A stretch of 64,000 nucleotides of DNA from JALONH01 sp046329235 (GCA_046329235.1 JAXLVA010000001.1:806001-870000); one strand, 5' to 3'. Counted from the first letter of the stretch, positions 9,201 to 17,387 are shown. Notes: generated by a model from the letters alone, not told the origin. Numbers and translations: made by a program.

Positions 9201-10298
9201 ATAAGTAATGCTATAAAATATACCCCTGAAGATGGCCTCATAACGATTACTCCTAAATTATACGATGAAGAAATATGTATCTCCATTCATGATACAGGTA
9301 TTGGAATGTCTCAAGATGAAGTTGATCGTATTTTACAAGGAGATTATCATTTTTCGTCTGTATCGGGAGGAGAGAGAGGTTCCGGAATAGGGTTAATGGT
9401 TAGTTATGAATTTATCTATTTAATGAATGGTCATTTAGATATTGAAAGCACTGTAGGTGAAGGAACTATATTCCATATTTATTTACCCGTACATTCCATA
9501 TTGAATACTTCCTTGATACCTAATAAAACAAAATCTGACTTTGTATTTAATAAGGATGTATTAGGCAAACAAATTTTAGTATTAGATGATAATATTTCAA
9601 ATCGTATTCAATTAACTAAGCAGCTGCAGCCTTATTTCAATGTGCGAAGTGTTGAAAAAGTAGAAGATATAGATGTATTAATACGATTGTATTCACCGGA
9701 TTTAATTATTTATCATTCGGATTTAATGATGGAGGATTCATTAGAAATTTGTAAGAATGTAAAAATGAATTTTGTGGCGAGTCATATTCCTCTCATACTT
9801 ATGAGTGCTGAAAATCAACTTGCCGAAACGGACGTTCGTTATTTTGACAGCTTCATCAACTATAAAGAAAGTCCAACTAAATTATTTGAATCCATAAATA
9901 ACTTGTTAATGGAAGTGAGGATAGGTCAAGTGTCGTTTTATCACCAACCGTATGCTTCCATTTCAAACAAGATAATCGGTACATCTGATCAAGAATTCAT
10001 TGTTCAAGTTGTAGCTTATCTGAAAAAAAATATTCTAAATACAGAGATTACTATTGATAAAATTGCATCTGATTTATCTTATAATAAATATGTGTTGATA
10101 GGGAAAGTATATGGAATGTTAGGATTGAGCTTGATGGACTTGTTGAATCTGATTCGAATTGAAAAAAGTAAAGAGTATATTATATCTAAAGAATATACCT
10201 TATTGCAAATATCGTCCTTGGTAGGGTTTTCAGATTTAAATCACTTTATTCGATTCTTTACACGATTCATTGGGGTGGCACCTAAAGATTTTAAATAG
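6285..10298 (+). CDS. Hybrid two-component system protein (propeller sensor - kinase - receiver - AraC), degenerate phospho-acceptor
   Basis: A one-protein signalling system of the type Bacteroidota use to sense periplasmic ligands such as glycans. A TTG at 6258 also opens the frame, but ATG 6285 begins a clear signal peptide (MKYLLLFISIIGSTF). Reading along: two-component propeller repeats (many IWIGT-like blades) to about 710, Y_Y_Y domain about 730-790, one membrane span about 797-817, HisKA, HATPase (NAIKYT, DTGIGM, GSGIGL), receiver (D1101, D1102, candidate phospho-Asp D1146) and a C-terminal AraC helix-turn-helix. The HisKA box reads TQDLKNP, with Gln855 (caa) where the family has His. 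The receiver is also divergent, with two extra residues before the candidate Asp. Signalling by standard phosphorelay is therefore doubtful. No SusC/SusD pair is adjacent. Confidence 0.9.
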   Translation: MKYLLLFISIIGSTFLSNGQYSFVNITDKDGLVSSNVTCILKDHYGFMWMGTYNGLSRYDGYSFKNFQKNNIDPYGFPESYIRCLYETSEHDIYIGFHANGFARYNRSTETFSYFNHSDKKQNSLLHNQVLTFFQDSKGNIWIGTRKGLDKFNPITKTFTHYYPFSTKANPTVSSIVEDAKGNLWIGGIGSELAILPVNHQEPNYTYCSYIGNESDLYSYNVGVNLFYDNTVIYVGTERGVYVLNTESKVGTSLLLPVPKETFVRDIYRDSKGRLHIATDGRGVIIQLPDGRFQQVLHHANDIHSLGSNAVYTICESMPGIIWYGTYAGGVSQLNEIKNKFKGISEGTVVGKQLLQKSVLSIAQGDNGKIYLGTDGGGLHVFYPSEEKVDVLKNPSLDKIGGIVKSLSISIDKNNLWIGTYNKGAYVYQLKNQAIYSLNESGINNDFSSDDVWSIHSDYSGETWIGLLARGVHVFDSESRKSIPKFVDSTACGEIFNSSIFSMMRDSKNRLWIITESNGLFIYNYRTQTFQHIKQHPNGKGLPSNELRDIWEDKYGDIWIGSVNVGLIKVVDIEDGLFEVYGPKEGLNTVQVVGILHDKMNNIWISTDMGISVLSSQTKKFRNFDEEDGLISRSYNYNSKLLASDGSMYFGGTSGLTYFHPDQIIINKLVPPVLITDFKLFNHTIFPKQKLHDRIILQNAIYTTDEIELDYSDNVISLEFAALDYTSPKKALYAYKLNGFDQDWIYVDANHRLVTYTNLDPGTYKFVVKATNSDGVWNEIGDTVEIIIHPPWWKTWWFRLALSVLFVLTVFVFYKIRVQNIERKNHQLQLELAICQQELKKQQKIKDKFYTIITQDLKNPMTSLFGLAHMLSNDLKKDYVVKDGDVEMIGILAKTSRRIKDLILDLLDWTKTQQSDIIQHKVLVDLYGLVDEIMDNLKAQFVSKKNTIANTVWKGVMVEADKQMLNKVFNKIISNAIKYTPEDGLITITPKLYDEEICISIHDTGIGMSQDEVDRILQGDYHFSSVSGGERGSGIGLMVSYEFIYLMNGHLDIESTVGEGTIFHIYLPVHSILNTSLIPNKTKSDFVFNKDVLGKQILVLDDNISNRIQLTKQLQPYFNVRSVEKVEDIDVLIRLYSPDLIIYHSDLMMEDSLEICKNVKMNFVASHIPLILMSAENQLAETDVRYFDSFINYKESPTKLFESINNLLMEVRIGQVSFYHQPYASISNKIIGTSDQEFIVQVVAYLKKNILNTEITIDKIASDLSYNKYVLIGKVYGMLGLSLMDLLNLIRIEKSKEYIISKEYTLLQISSLVGFSDLNHFIRFFTRFIGVAPKDFK

Positions 10299-10353
10299 CT
10301 ACTAGGAATTAGTCATTAGTATTTAGAATTGTTTCCATATATATGTTTATAAA

Positions 10354-10389
10354 ACAAAATCCTCCCGATAGCTATCGGGAGGATTTTGT
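10354..10389. terminator. Bidirectional terminator (perfect 36-nt palindrome)
   Basis: A perfect palindrome centred at 10371/10372. The core CCTCCCGATAGC and its complement are flanked by A-runs on one side and T-runs on the other. It lies between the convergent ends of the hybrid two-component gene and the PepSY gene, as expected for a shared terminator. Confidence 0.8.
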
Positions 10390-10424
10390 CTAATTACTAA
10401 ATACTAGCACCTAACTACTAAAAT

Positions 10425-11537
10425 CTAACTACTTTTCTTGAATCTTCTACCTTTCCATAAAAGGAATCCTGTTACGGGCAAAGAAGCAATAAGTAAGCTC
10501 GTAATAAAGGCTATGATTTTTCCGGGTAGTCCTGCAATGGCCCCAACGTGTATATCATAATTCATACGGAAGATAATATCCGCTTTGTTTTCCGGTTGGA
10601 ATCTTCCCCATAAATGATCTACAGATAACTCTTTCAAAGTATACATATCGAAATAGCGATAATCAATTTGCCAGAAGGTACTGTGATCCGGATTGAAGTT
10701 AGCCGCTATACAACCTGTATCACTTTCAGGGAAGTGTACTTCAATAGCGCCATATCCATACTCTTGCTGCATCCAATAATAGATTTTATCCACTTGTGCA
10801 TTGGCATTGTAAGCAATAGAATCGGTTCTGTTTTTAACAGATGCTGGTTCATAATACTCTTTCCAAGGATGACCGGAGGCAACTTCATACGAACCTTTTC
10901 TAAACCATTCATAACACCACATTAATCCGGTGATGATGAAGACAAGAGAAAATAGGAGCGTGTATAAACCTACTACTTGATGTACATCAAAGTTGACACG
11001 TCGCCAGCTGGCTCCCCATTTTACTTTTAATCTATCCGAGACTTGATTTCGTTTTTTAGGCATCCATAAGAATAGACCGGAAATTACTAATACTAGAAAA
11101 CCAAGTGTTACAATACCTACTATATTTTGACCTATATCAGCCGGAAGAAACAAGTAGAAATGTCCCCATAATACAATGCGGAAGAAATCACGTGCTTCGT
11201 CACGTACTTTTAATACTTTACCGCTATACGGGTTGATATAAACGATATCGTAATAACCTTCTTCTTGCGAATAGTATATTGCTTTTACCGCATGCTTGGG
11301 ACTTGTATACTGTACCGCATGGATGTGTTTTCCGGGTAATGCGGCATCGCTAATTTTTCTGATTGCAGAAGGAGCTAATTCTTTTTCGGTTTGAATTTCT
11401 ACTTTTCTGAAATCTTGTAATGCCCATTGTATCTCATCTTTGAATGCGTAGATACAACCGGTGACTGCTATTATAAACACCAATAGCCCGGTGCCGAGAC
11501 CGAGCCAAAGGTGTATCTTTCTTAACCAAATTTTCAT
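10425..11537 (-). CDS. PepSY-associated TM-helix membrane protein (iron-uptake partner)
   Basis: An inner-membrane protein of the PepSY_TM family, typically found beside TonB-dependent siderophore receptors and thought to help iron release or reduction. The N-terminus KIHLWLGLGTGLLVFIIAVT is the typical first span. Further spans are visible around residues 130-155, 190-215 and 335-360, with periplasmic PepSY-like segments between. At 370 residues it is normal length. It starts 8 bp after the end of the receptor gene on the same strand, so the two form an operon and share the Fur-type promoter upstream of the receptor. Confidence 0.88.
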   Translation of the reverse strand: MKIWLRKIHLWLGLGTGLLVFIIAVTGCIYAFKDEIQWALQDFRKVEIQTEKELAPSAIRKISDAALPGKHIHAVQYTSPKHAVKAIYYSQEEGYYDIVYINPYSGKVLKVRDEARDFFRIVLWGHFYLFLPADIGQNIVGIVTLGFLVLVISGLFLWMPKKRNQVSDRLKVKWGASWRRVNFDVHQVVGLYTLLFSLVFIITGLMWCYEWFRKGSYEVASGHPWKEYYEPASVKNRTDSIAYNANAQVDKIYYWMQQEYGYGAIEVHFPESDTGCIAANFNPDHSTFWQIDYRYFDMYTLKELSVDHLWGRFQPENKADIIFRMNYDIHVGAIAGLPGKIIAFITSLLIASLPVTGFLLWKGRRFKKSS

Positions 11538-11545
11538 TTTAAGTA

Positions 11546-13909
11546 TTAGAACGTATAGTTCATGCTGAATCTATAGTTACGTAATGGTTCTGTTTGCCAC
11601 ATGTACATTCCTCCGGAATATCCACCAGAGTATAAGTATTCGTTTAGCAAGTTGTTAATTAATAAATTGAAAGCTACTTTATCTTTTTGGTATCCGATAC
11701 CACCATCCCAACGGAAGTAGTCAGGCATTTTTTGACTATCGTCTGTAGCAATGTACCAAGAGGTTCTGTTGCCTAATGCTTGATATCCTGTTTGGATAGA
11801 GAAACCTTCTAGTGCACCACTTCTAACTTTATATTTTAACCAAGTGTTTTGAATGTGTTTACTAGCACCTGGTACGCGAGTACCTACTAAATCGCCATCA
11901 CTATCTTTAGAGATATAAGCATCCGTGAATGCGTAGTTGATGATGACATCTAAGTTTTTAGTTAATGAACCTTTGATATCTACTTCCACACCGTTCACTT
12001 TTTGTTGACCTGTAGCACGTTGGAATACATACATACCTGTTACCGGATTCGGGTGTTCTGTATCTGTAGTTAATACATTGTTTTTTGTGATGGTATAAAG
12101 TGCTACTACAGAATTCCATTTGCCACCAAACCAATCTTTCTTGTAACCAATTTCCATGTTGTTACCTAATACCGGATCAAAAGAGTTTCCTTTATAATCG
12201 ATACCTGTGTTACCATAGAATACTTGGTCATACATTGCGTAAACGGAACTGTTTTTGTCAAGAGACACGCTTAAAGAAGCACGAGGAGTGATGCGATCGT
12301 TTTTAGTGTTACCGCTGTAAGGGTTGATGGTTTTGTTCTCCGTGTAACGAGCAGCTAATGCTAAACGAACTTTATTTTCAAAGAAACCTAATTCATCTTG
12401 TACATATAAACTAGAGTAACTGTTGTTATAGTTTACACCACGTTCGTGAATGTCTTTGCTACGATCCCATTGAGGAATGTCTGCTGCAGCAATTGTTCCG
12501 TATTGCGGGTCATATACGTTCAACGGTGTTGAACCTAACACAGCGGATTGACTCCAGTCTGCGTAGTAATCTTTAGCACTCATATCTACACCGGCTAATA
12601 CACGGTGACGGATAGATTTTGTCTTGAAATCGCCGTTCACATAGAACTGTGCATTTTTACTTGTACCTAAGGCATCCCAAACACCTACAAAGCGTTGTAA
12701 TAAACTATCGTTGGTTGGGTCAAATCCTACATAAGGCCATAAGCTTTGTCCTTCTTGTTTGTAATGTAAGTAGGATAATTGAGCAGTAGCTTTCCAGTGG
12801 TTATTGATTTTGTGTTCTAAGCGAGCCATTACCATACGGTCGCGCATTACAGTAGGAGCTAAGTTCTTTTCTAAGGTAGTGAAGTTAACAGGTAAGTCAC
12901 CGTATCCACGTTTAGAGAAGGCGTAGTTACTTCCGATGGCAGAAGTTTGAGCGAATTGCTCATTGTATTCTAAGGTAAGAGAAGTTTTATCACTGATTAA
13001 ATATTTTAATACAGGAGCGAAGGTATAACGGTTTTGGTATTCAAAGTCGCGATGAGAATCTTTTAACTGACCCATTACATTCAAACGGAATAACAATTTG
13101 TCTGTCACTTTACCATCTAAATCTAATGTGGTTCTGTAAGTGTTAAAGCTACCAACGGTGAATCCTACATTTCCACGATTAACACCCGTTGGTTGTTTGG
13201 TTACCACGTTGTAGAAACCACCCGGCTCAGATGCTGATAACATGTAAGAAGCAGGACCTTTGATAAATTCAATACGATCTACAAAACACATGTCTTCCGC
13301 TAACGGGCTCCATGGACTTAATTGTAAGTTTACCCCATTACGGAAAGGAGTAACTTGAGAGCCGCGCATGTTAACGCGAGCATAGATATCCCAGTGTTCA
13401 ATTTTTTGAGCACCACTCACGTTACGTTGAACACCTTCTAATAAGTTAAATGTTTGTTGATCTTGAATCGCTTGTGCGGAAACCACTTGAATGTTTTGCG
13501 CTTGTTCAATCAATGGTGTTTCGATACGCATGGTTGTAGACGGAGTCTTGGTAACGTAAGAATCTTGCGTTCCTTCTACCACCACATTTTGTACCGCTGT
13601 ATCCATTTGTAAAACAAAATTGAAGGATAGATTAGTAGCCGATGTAAGCTGCACTTCTTTTTGTTGTGAAATATACCCGACACTGGTTACCATCAAAGTA
13701 TAGTTACCGTTCGGGATGTTCTTAATTTGATATTTCCCGGTACTGTCCGTTTTGGAACCGCGGGAGGTACCTTTCAGGTACACGTGTACAAATTCGAGGT
13801 TTTTACCCTCGTTATCTTTTACATTGCCTTGTATATTAGAACTTTGGCCTAATGAGGCATAGCTCCATAACAAGCATAGGCAAGTAGTTAATCGTATAGC
13901 TATTTTCAT
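11546..13909 (-). CDS. TonB-dependent siderophore receptor with N-terminal CarboxypepD_reg-like domain
   Basis: An outer-membrane gated channel for ferric siderophores. After the signal peptide (about 1-21, ending SLGQS) comes a carboxypeptidase-regulatory-like domain (about 24-110, SNIQGNVKDNEGKNLEFVHV). Next is a plug domain (about 130-235, with RVNMRGSQVTPFRNGV and a DRIEFIKGPASYML segment typical of siderophore receptors), then a 22-strand-type barrel ending in NYTF with a terminal aromatic. At 787 residues it is complete. The ferrichrome/ferrioxamine class is suggested by the plug sequence, but the exact ligand is unknown. It is transcribed with the PepSY gene from a promoter overlapped by a Fur-box-like palindrome. 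Confidence 0.92.
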   Translation of the reverse strand: MKIAIRLTTCLCLLWSYASLGQSSNIQGNVKDNEGKNLEFVHVYLKGTSRGSKTDSTGKYQIKNIPNGNYTLMVTSVGYISQQKEVQLTSATNLSFNFVLQMDTAVQNVVVEGTQDSYVTKTPSTTMRIETPLIEQAQNIQVVSAQAIQDQQTFNLLEGVQRNVSGAQKIEHWDIYARVNMRGSQVTPFRNGVNLQLSPWSPLAEDMCFVDRIEFIKGPASYMLSASEPGGFYNVVTKQPTGVNRGNVGFTVGSFNTYRTTLDLDGKVTDKLLFRLNVMGQLKDSHRDFEYQNRYTFAPVLKYLISDKTSLTLEYNEQFAQTSAIGSNYAFSKRGYGDLPVNFTTLEKNLAPTVMRDRMVMARLEHKINNHWKATAQLSYLHYKQEGQSLWPYVGFDPTNDSLLQRFVGVWDALGTSKNAQFYVNGDFKTKSIRHRVLAGVDMSAKDYYADWSQSAVLGSTPLNVYDPQYGTIAAADIPQWDRSKDIHERGVNYNNSYSSLYVQDELGFFENKVRLALAARYTENKTINPYSGNTKNDRITPRASLSVSLDKNSSVYAMYDQVFYGNTGIDYKGNSFDPVLGNNMEIGYKKDWFGGKWNSVVALYTITKNNVLTTDTEHPNPVTGMYVFQRATGQQKVNGVEVDIKGSLTKNLDVIINYAFTDAYISKDSDGDLVGTRVPGASKHIQNTWLKYKVRSGALEGFSIQTGYQALGNRTSWYIATDDSQKMPDYFRWDGGIGYQKDKVAFNLLINNLLNEYLYSGGYSGGMYMWQTEPLRNYRFSMNYTF

Positions 13910-13931
13910 TTGTGGATTGTTAATTATGACG

Positions 13932-13963
13932 CAAAACTATTGTTTAGAATGATTCTAAACAAT
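13932..13963 (-). promoter_or_regulatory. Fur-box-like operator embedded in a Bacteroidota promoter
   Basis: A perfect 12-1-12 palindrome (arm ATTGTTTAGAAT, centre at 13951) occupies 13939-13963. On the minus strand the -7 element TAGTTTTG (13939 to 13932) abuts it, and a TTG (13962-13960) lies exactly 20 nt upstream, fitting the -33/-7 layout. The operator thus fills the spacer, so a bound repressor would block RNA polymerase. The core TTTAGAAT-N-ATTCTAAA resembles known Fur sites. It reads toward the siderophore receptor gene. Confidence 0.75.
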
Positions 13964-14020
13964 ACTAAAAAACTAGTAATTCTTACAAGGAAGGGTGTAT
14001 CTTTTACCTAGAGGAGCATT

Positions 14021-14635
14021 ATGAGGGTAAATATAAGGCTTATGAAATGGGTTAATGTTTTGGTTGTAAGCGGATTGATTTTGTCACTTCCGGCATGTTC
14101 TTCTACTTCCACAAGTAGATATAAAGAAGTTGATTCGCTGAAAGTAGTACAAGCCAATGCTTATTGTAAGAAAAACCAGATGGATACCACACTCATGCTT
14201 TTTATTGATATGAGTATTCATTCGGGTAAGAATCGCTTTTTTGTGTGGGACAATGTACGCGATACGGTAATTATGAGCGGACTTGTTTGTCATGGCTCCG
14301 GACAAGGAAGCACCGCATCCACTCCGGTGTTTAGTAATGAAGAAGGAAGTTACTGTACCTCTATAGGAAAATATAAAGTGAATACGCGTTCTTACAGTCA
14401 GTGGGGAATTCATATTCATTATAAAATGCATGGGATGGAAAGCACGAACAACAATGCTTTCAAACGGGTAGTAGTTTTACATTCGTACGATTACGTTCCT
14501 AATTCACCTACTTATCCTATACATCTACCAATGGGATATAGTCTTGGTTGTCCTGTAGTATCTAATTCGTTCATGACTCAATTAGATGCCTTATTAAAAA
14601 ATAAAAAACAATCCGTTTTGATGTGGATTTATTGA
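14021..14635 (+). CDS. L,D-transpeptidase-like (YkuD_2-type) lipoprotein
   Basis: A probable cell-wall or periplasmic enzyme of the murein L,D-transpeptidase catalytic family. The N-terminus has a lipoprotein signal ending in the lipobox LPAC (Cys26). The catalytic-type motif is GYSLGCPVVS near residues 173-182, with an upstream His in VVLHSYDYV. These match the YkuD_2 pattern of a His and an SxGC Cys. Start ATG 14021 is preceded by GAGGAG. The 204-residue length fits the family. It is divergent from the siderophore receptor, but nothing shows that it is iron-regulated. Confidence 0.75.
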   Translation: MRVNIRLMKWVNVLVVSGLILSLPACSSTSTSRYKEVDSLKVVQANAYCKKNQMDTTLMLFIDMSIHSGKNRFFVWDNVRDTVIMSGLVCHGSGQGSTASTPVFSNEEGSYCTSIGKYKVNTRSYSQWGIHIHYKMHGMESTNNNAFKRVVVLHSYDYVPNSPTYPIHLPMGYSLGCPVVSNSFMTQLDALLKNKKQSVLMWIY

Positions 14636-14724
14636 GTTTAAAGTTTAGTGTGTAAAGTTTAAAGTAACCCTCCTGTCTTAGCCTGAAATACGTTGACCAT
14701 TTTAAACCTAGAAAGGAGTTAAAA

Positions 14725-15153
14725 ATGGCAACAAAAGAACAGTTCGAAAAACTTAGTAGACGAGAGAGACAAAACCGGTATTTTAGTGAATCATTTAAAA
14801 GAAAGAAAGTGGATGAAATAGACCGTAATATTAGTACGGTTAGTGAAATCAGTAAGGAATACCAAGTATCACAAACAGCGATTTATAAGTGGATATATAA
14901 GTATTCGTCTTATCGACAAAGAGAGGTGAAGCAAGTCATAGAAATGGAAAGCGATACACGAAAAATAGAAGCATTAAAAGAACAGATAAAGCAATTAGAG
15001 CAACTCTTAGGTCAAAAACAAGTTCTTATAGAGTTTCAAGATAAAGTGCTTGAAATTGCCTCACAGGAGACGGGTATAGATTTAAAAAAAAGACTCAAGA
15101 CACTGCAATCCGCTGGTTCCTGTTCCATCCTAAAGAACACAAAATCAAGATGA
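14725..15153 (+). CDS. IS3-family transposase OrfA (HTH protein)
   Basis: A 142-residue DNA-binding subunit with a helix-turn-helix of the transposase_8 type (SEISKEYQVSQTAIYKWIYKY, about 45-65). A Leu-rich coiled coil follows (EALKEQIKQLEQLLGQKQVL, about 84-103), used for OrfA/OrfAB pairing. It precedes orfB with a 4-nt ATGA overlap. An A8G tract at 15084-15092 near its end lets ribosomes slip -1 into the orfB frame, which is open from there onward, so a fused OrfAB transposase can be made. Confidence 0.9.
   Translation: MATKEQFEKLSRRERQNRYFSESFKRKKVDEIDRNISTVSEISKEYQVSQTAIYKWIYKYSSYRQREVKQVIEMESDTRKIEALKEQIKQLEQLLGQKQVLIEFQDKVLEIASQETGIDLKKRLKTLQSAGSCSILKNTKSR
15084..15092 (+). promoter_or_regulatory. 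Programmed -1 frameshift site in IS3-type orfA/orfB
   Basis: A run of eight A followed by G lies in the orfA frame as tta aaa aaa aga. After a -1 slip the frame reads without a stop to the orfB ATG at 15150. This is the standard A-rich slippery arrangement of IS3-family elements. Confidence 0.65.
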
Positions 15154-16013
15154 ATCATCTCTATTTTGCTCTAGGTACTAGTAAGCAAAGTGTTCATCAG
15201 AAACTTGATCGCTATTTAAAAAGGTTAGAGGGTTTAAATCAGCTTTACCCCTTAATAGTTGAAATACGAGAAGAGCATCCGGAAATGTCACTAAGACATA
15301 TTTATCGATTGATAAATCCAGCGTTCATTGGTAGAGATGCCTTCGAAGAATATTTCAAAGAAGAAGGGTTTAGTATCAAAAAGGTAAGGAATTATCGACG
15401 GACTACTAACTCATTAGGTGTTACCCGGTTTCCTAATCTGTTGATAGAAGTGGAGTTGAATGATATCAACCAATGTTGGGTCAGTGATATAACCTATTAT
15501 CAAATAAAGGATGAGTTCTTTTATTTAACCTTTATAATGGATTTGTATTCAAGAAAAGTGATTGGTTATAGTTGTAGTAGTACTCTTTACACAGAACAAA
15601 CAACAATACCTGCGCTTAAGATGGCGTTGAAAATAAGAGATATGACAATTACGCCAAATACCATCATCCATTCTGATGGAGGTGGTCAGTATTACAGTAA
15701 ACAGTTCTTACAATTAACCAAAAAGTCTCATATGCAAAATAGTATGGGTAAAGTCGTCTATGACAACCCTCATGCCGAGAGAGTCAATGGTATTATAAAA
15801 AATAGTTACTTAAGATATTATAATCCCAACAATCATCAAGAATTAAAACAAATGCTTAAAAGAGCTGTGAATAATTACAATAGTATTAAACCTCACAGCT
15901 CTTTAAATAGATTAAGCCCTGATAATTTTGAATTAAGTATTCAAAAAAAAGTATGTCCAAATCAAGAAAATAAAACTAATAATTTTACCTTTAAAACGGT
16001 CAACGTTATTTAG
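15150..16013 (+). CDS. IS3-family transposase OrfB (DDE integrase domain)
   Basis: The catalytic transposase part. The rve/DDE core has the first Asp in CWVSDITYYQ, the second in IIHSDGGGQYY and the Glu in NPHAERVNGIIKN. The D-E spacing looks normal for IS3 orfB. A helical HTH_21-like N-terminal part (HPEMSLRHIYRLI) precedes it. The 287-residue length is normal. It probably acts as a fusion with orfA through frameshifting. Confidence 0.92.
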   Translation: MNHLYFALGTSKQSVHQKLDRYLKRLEGLNQLYPLIVEIREEHPEMSLRHIYRLINPAFIGRDAFEEYFKEEGFSIKKVRNYRRTTNSLGVTRFPNLLIEVELNDINQCWVSDITYYQIKDEFFYLTFIMDLYSRKVIGYSCSSTLYTEQTTIPALKMALKIRDMTITPNTIIHSDGGGQYYSKQFLQLTKKSHMQNSMGKVVYDNPHAERVNGIIKNSYLRYYNPNNHQELKQMLKRAVNNYNSIKPHSSLNRLSPDNFELSIQKKVCPNQENKTNNFTFKTVNVI

Positions 16014-16100
16014 GCATGGACATCCTTTAAACTTTGAACGTTAAACTTTTAACTTCATTCAACTTTTATTCCTACCTTAGCTTACTCCAATATTTTATCA

Positions 16101-17204
16101 ATGAGTACAGCATTAAAAGACGTCTATTCTCCGTCATTTTATAAAATATTATCTCAAGCATTACAACCTTTACTTCCGAACTGGGACGAGAAAAAGTTTT
16201 TGAAATCCATCCTAACTCCGGCTTTTGAGCAAATGGAGTTGAAGCAGCGTATGTCGCACACCGTGTGGGCCATGCACGAAGTTCTGCCAAAGGATTTCAA
16301 AAAATCTGTTCCTATATTACTAGGTTGTATTGAGAATCTTAAAAAAGCGAATCAACCGGAGGATAGTTACTTCTATATGTTCTTACCGGAATATATAGCT
16401 ACCTATGGTATCGATGATGTTAGTACATCTTTAAAAGCATTAGAGAAAATAACTCAGTTCACCAGCGCGGAATTTGCGATACGTCCGTTTATTTTGAAGT
16501 ATGAAAAAGAGGTGTTGCCTGTATTACTTCAATGGTCGTTACACAAAAACTATAAAGTACGTCGCTTGAGTTCAGAAGGCTCTCGTCCGCGCTTACCTTG
16601 GGCTATGGCTTTGCCGAAGTATAAAAAAGATCCACGTGTGTTATTGCCGATTTTAGAAAATCTAAAAGCCGACGAAAACGAAATTGTGCGTAGGAGTGTG
16701 GCGAATAATCTAAACGATATTAGTAAAGATAATCCGGAACTTTTTATCTCTATTTTGAAAAAATGGAAAGGTAAAAATTCAGAAACAGATACCTTACTAA
16801 AACACGCATCCCGAACTTTATTGAAAGCCGGACATCCGGAAGTGTTATCCATTTATGGATTGAAGTCGGACAGTGTAGCGGTAGATAAATTCAAAGTTCA
16901 TACACCTAAAGTTGATTTTGGAAATCATCTACATTTCTCTTGTCAGATTACGAATACCTCTAAAAAGGCTGTTACCATGCGATTAGAGTATAAAATTTAC
17001 TTTATGAAAGCGAATGGAACACTAGCCGGTAAAGTGTTTAAAATCAGCGAGAGGGAGTATAGTCCACAAATGAGTATGGCCATTGAAAAAAAGCATACAA
17101 TAAAATTCATCACTACCCGACAATACTATGAAGGCCGACACGAAGTGGCGATAATTGTCAATGGCAAGGAAGGGAAACGACAAGCGTTTGTGTTGAAAAT
17201 GTAG
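16101..17204 (+). CDS. AlkD-like DNA alkylation repair protein (HEAT-repeat glycosylase family)
   Basis: Helical-repeat protein of the DNA alkylation repair (AlkC/AlkD) superfamily, which excises alkylated bases. HEAT-like repeats run through residues 1-260, with family-typical stretches such as VRRLSSEGSRPRLPWA, VRRSVANNLNDISKDNPEL and LLKHASRTLLKAGHPEVL. A beta-rich C-terminal extension (about 265-367, KVDFGNHLHFSCQITNTSKK) resembles the add-on seen in some AlkC-type members. ATG 16101 is the first in-frame start after the IS. It stands alone, with no ada or alkA next to it. Confidence 0.85.
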   Translation: MSTALKDVYSPSFYKILSQALQPLLPNWDEKKFLKSILTPAFEQMELKQRMSHTVWAMHEVLPKDFKKSVPILLGCIENLKKANQPEDSYFYMFLPEYIATYGIDDVSTSLKALEKITQFTSAEFAIRPFILKYEKEVLPVLLQWSLHKNYKVRRLSSEGSRPRLPWAMALPKYKKDPRVLLPILENLKADENEIVRRSVANNLNDISKDNPELFISILKKWKGKNSETDTLLKHASRTLLKAGHPEVLSIYGLKSDSVAVDKFKVHTPKVDFGNHLHFSCQITNTSKKAVTMRLEYKIYFMKANGTLAGKVFKISEREYSPQMSMAIEKKHTIKFITTRQYYEGRHEVAIIVNGKEGKRQAFVLKM

Positions 17205-17209
17205 TTGTT

Positions 17210-17372
17210 TGAATGGTGAATTGTAAATGGTGAATGGTAAATTGGGCGGAGTGATTCGGAGCGTTGAAATTGTCTGGTGCGCCTAAATTAGAAACAGAAA
17301 CAGAAACAGGAACAGGAACAGGAAGGAAAAGATAAAGAGTGAGTAGAGCGCGCTCTGTTTCTGTTTCTCTTT
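17210..17372. repeat. Low-complexity intergenic repeats (GAATGGTGAATTG words; GAAACA hexamers with inverted copy)
   Basis: Positions 17210-17244 repeat the words GAATGGTGAATTG and AAATGGTGAATGG, a family seen again at 38202-38237 and inverted near 38347-38376. Positions 17290-17325 are GAAACA/GGAACA hexamers; 17356-17372 carry their complement (CTGTTTCTGTTTC), so the stretch can form a hairpin. No gene is present here. Confidence 0.7.
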
Positions 17373-17387
17373 CTTCCACCAAAAGTT

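Larger units (their letters stand above)
14674..16022 (+). mobile_element. IS3-family insertion sequence, complete, 1349 bp
   Basis: The element starts TG and ends CA, with about 33-bp imperfect terminal inverted repeats (14674-14708 and 15988-16022, sharing ACGTTGACC and TTTTAAA). The flanks carry a 3-bp direct repeat TCC (14671-14673 and 16023-16025), the expected IS3-type target duplication. It contains orfA and orfB in a -1 relationship. It sits inside a low-complexity repeat (TTTAAAG/CTTTAAA words on both sides) between the transpeptidase and AlkD-like genes, so it disrupts no obvious gene. Intact ends and ORFs suggest recent activity. Confidence 0.9.

Noticed and set aside
9101..9286. 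Minus-strand ORF of 61 residues inside the hybrid two-component gene
   Set aside because: It lies wholly within a well-supported coding region in another frame, with no ribosome site or homology-like features. Treated as a shadow, like the other overlapping ORFs inside RND, TonB, HsdR and cco genes.
14725..16013. IS3 orfA/orfB as a frameshifted pseudogene
   Set aside because: The -1 overlap with an A-rich slippery tract is the normal arrangement of IS3-family elements; the same holds for the second IS.
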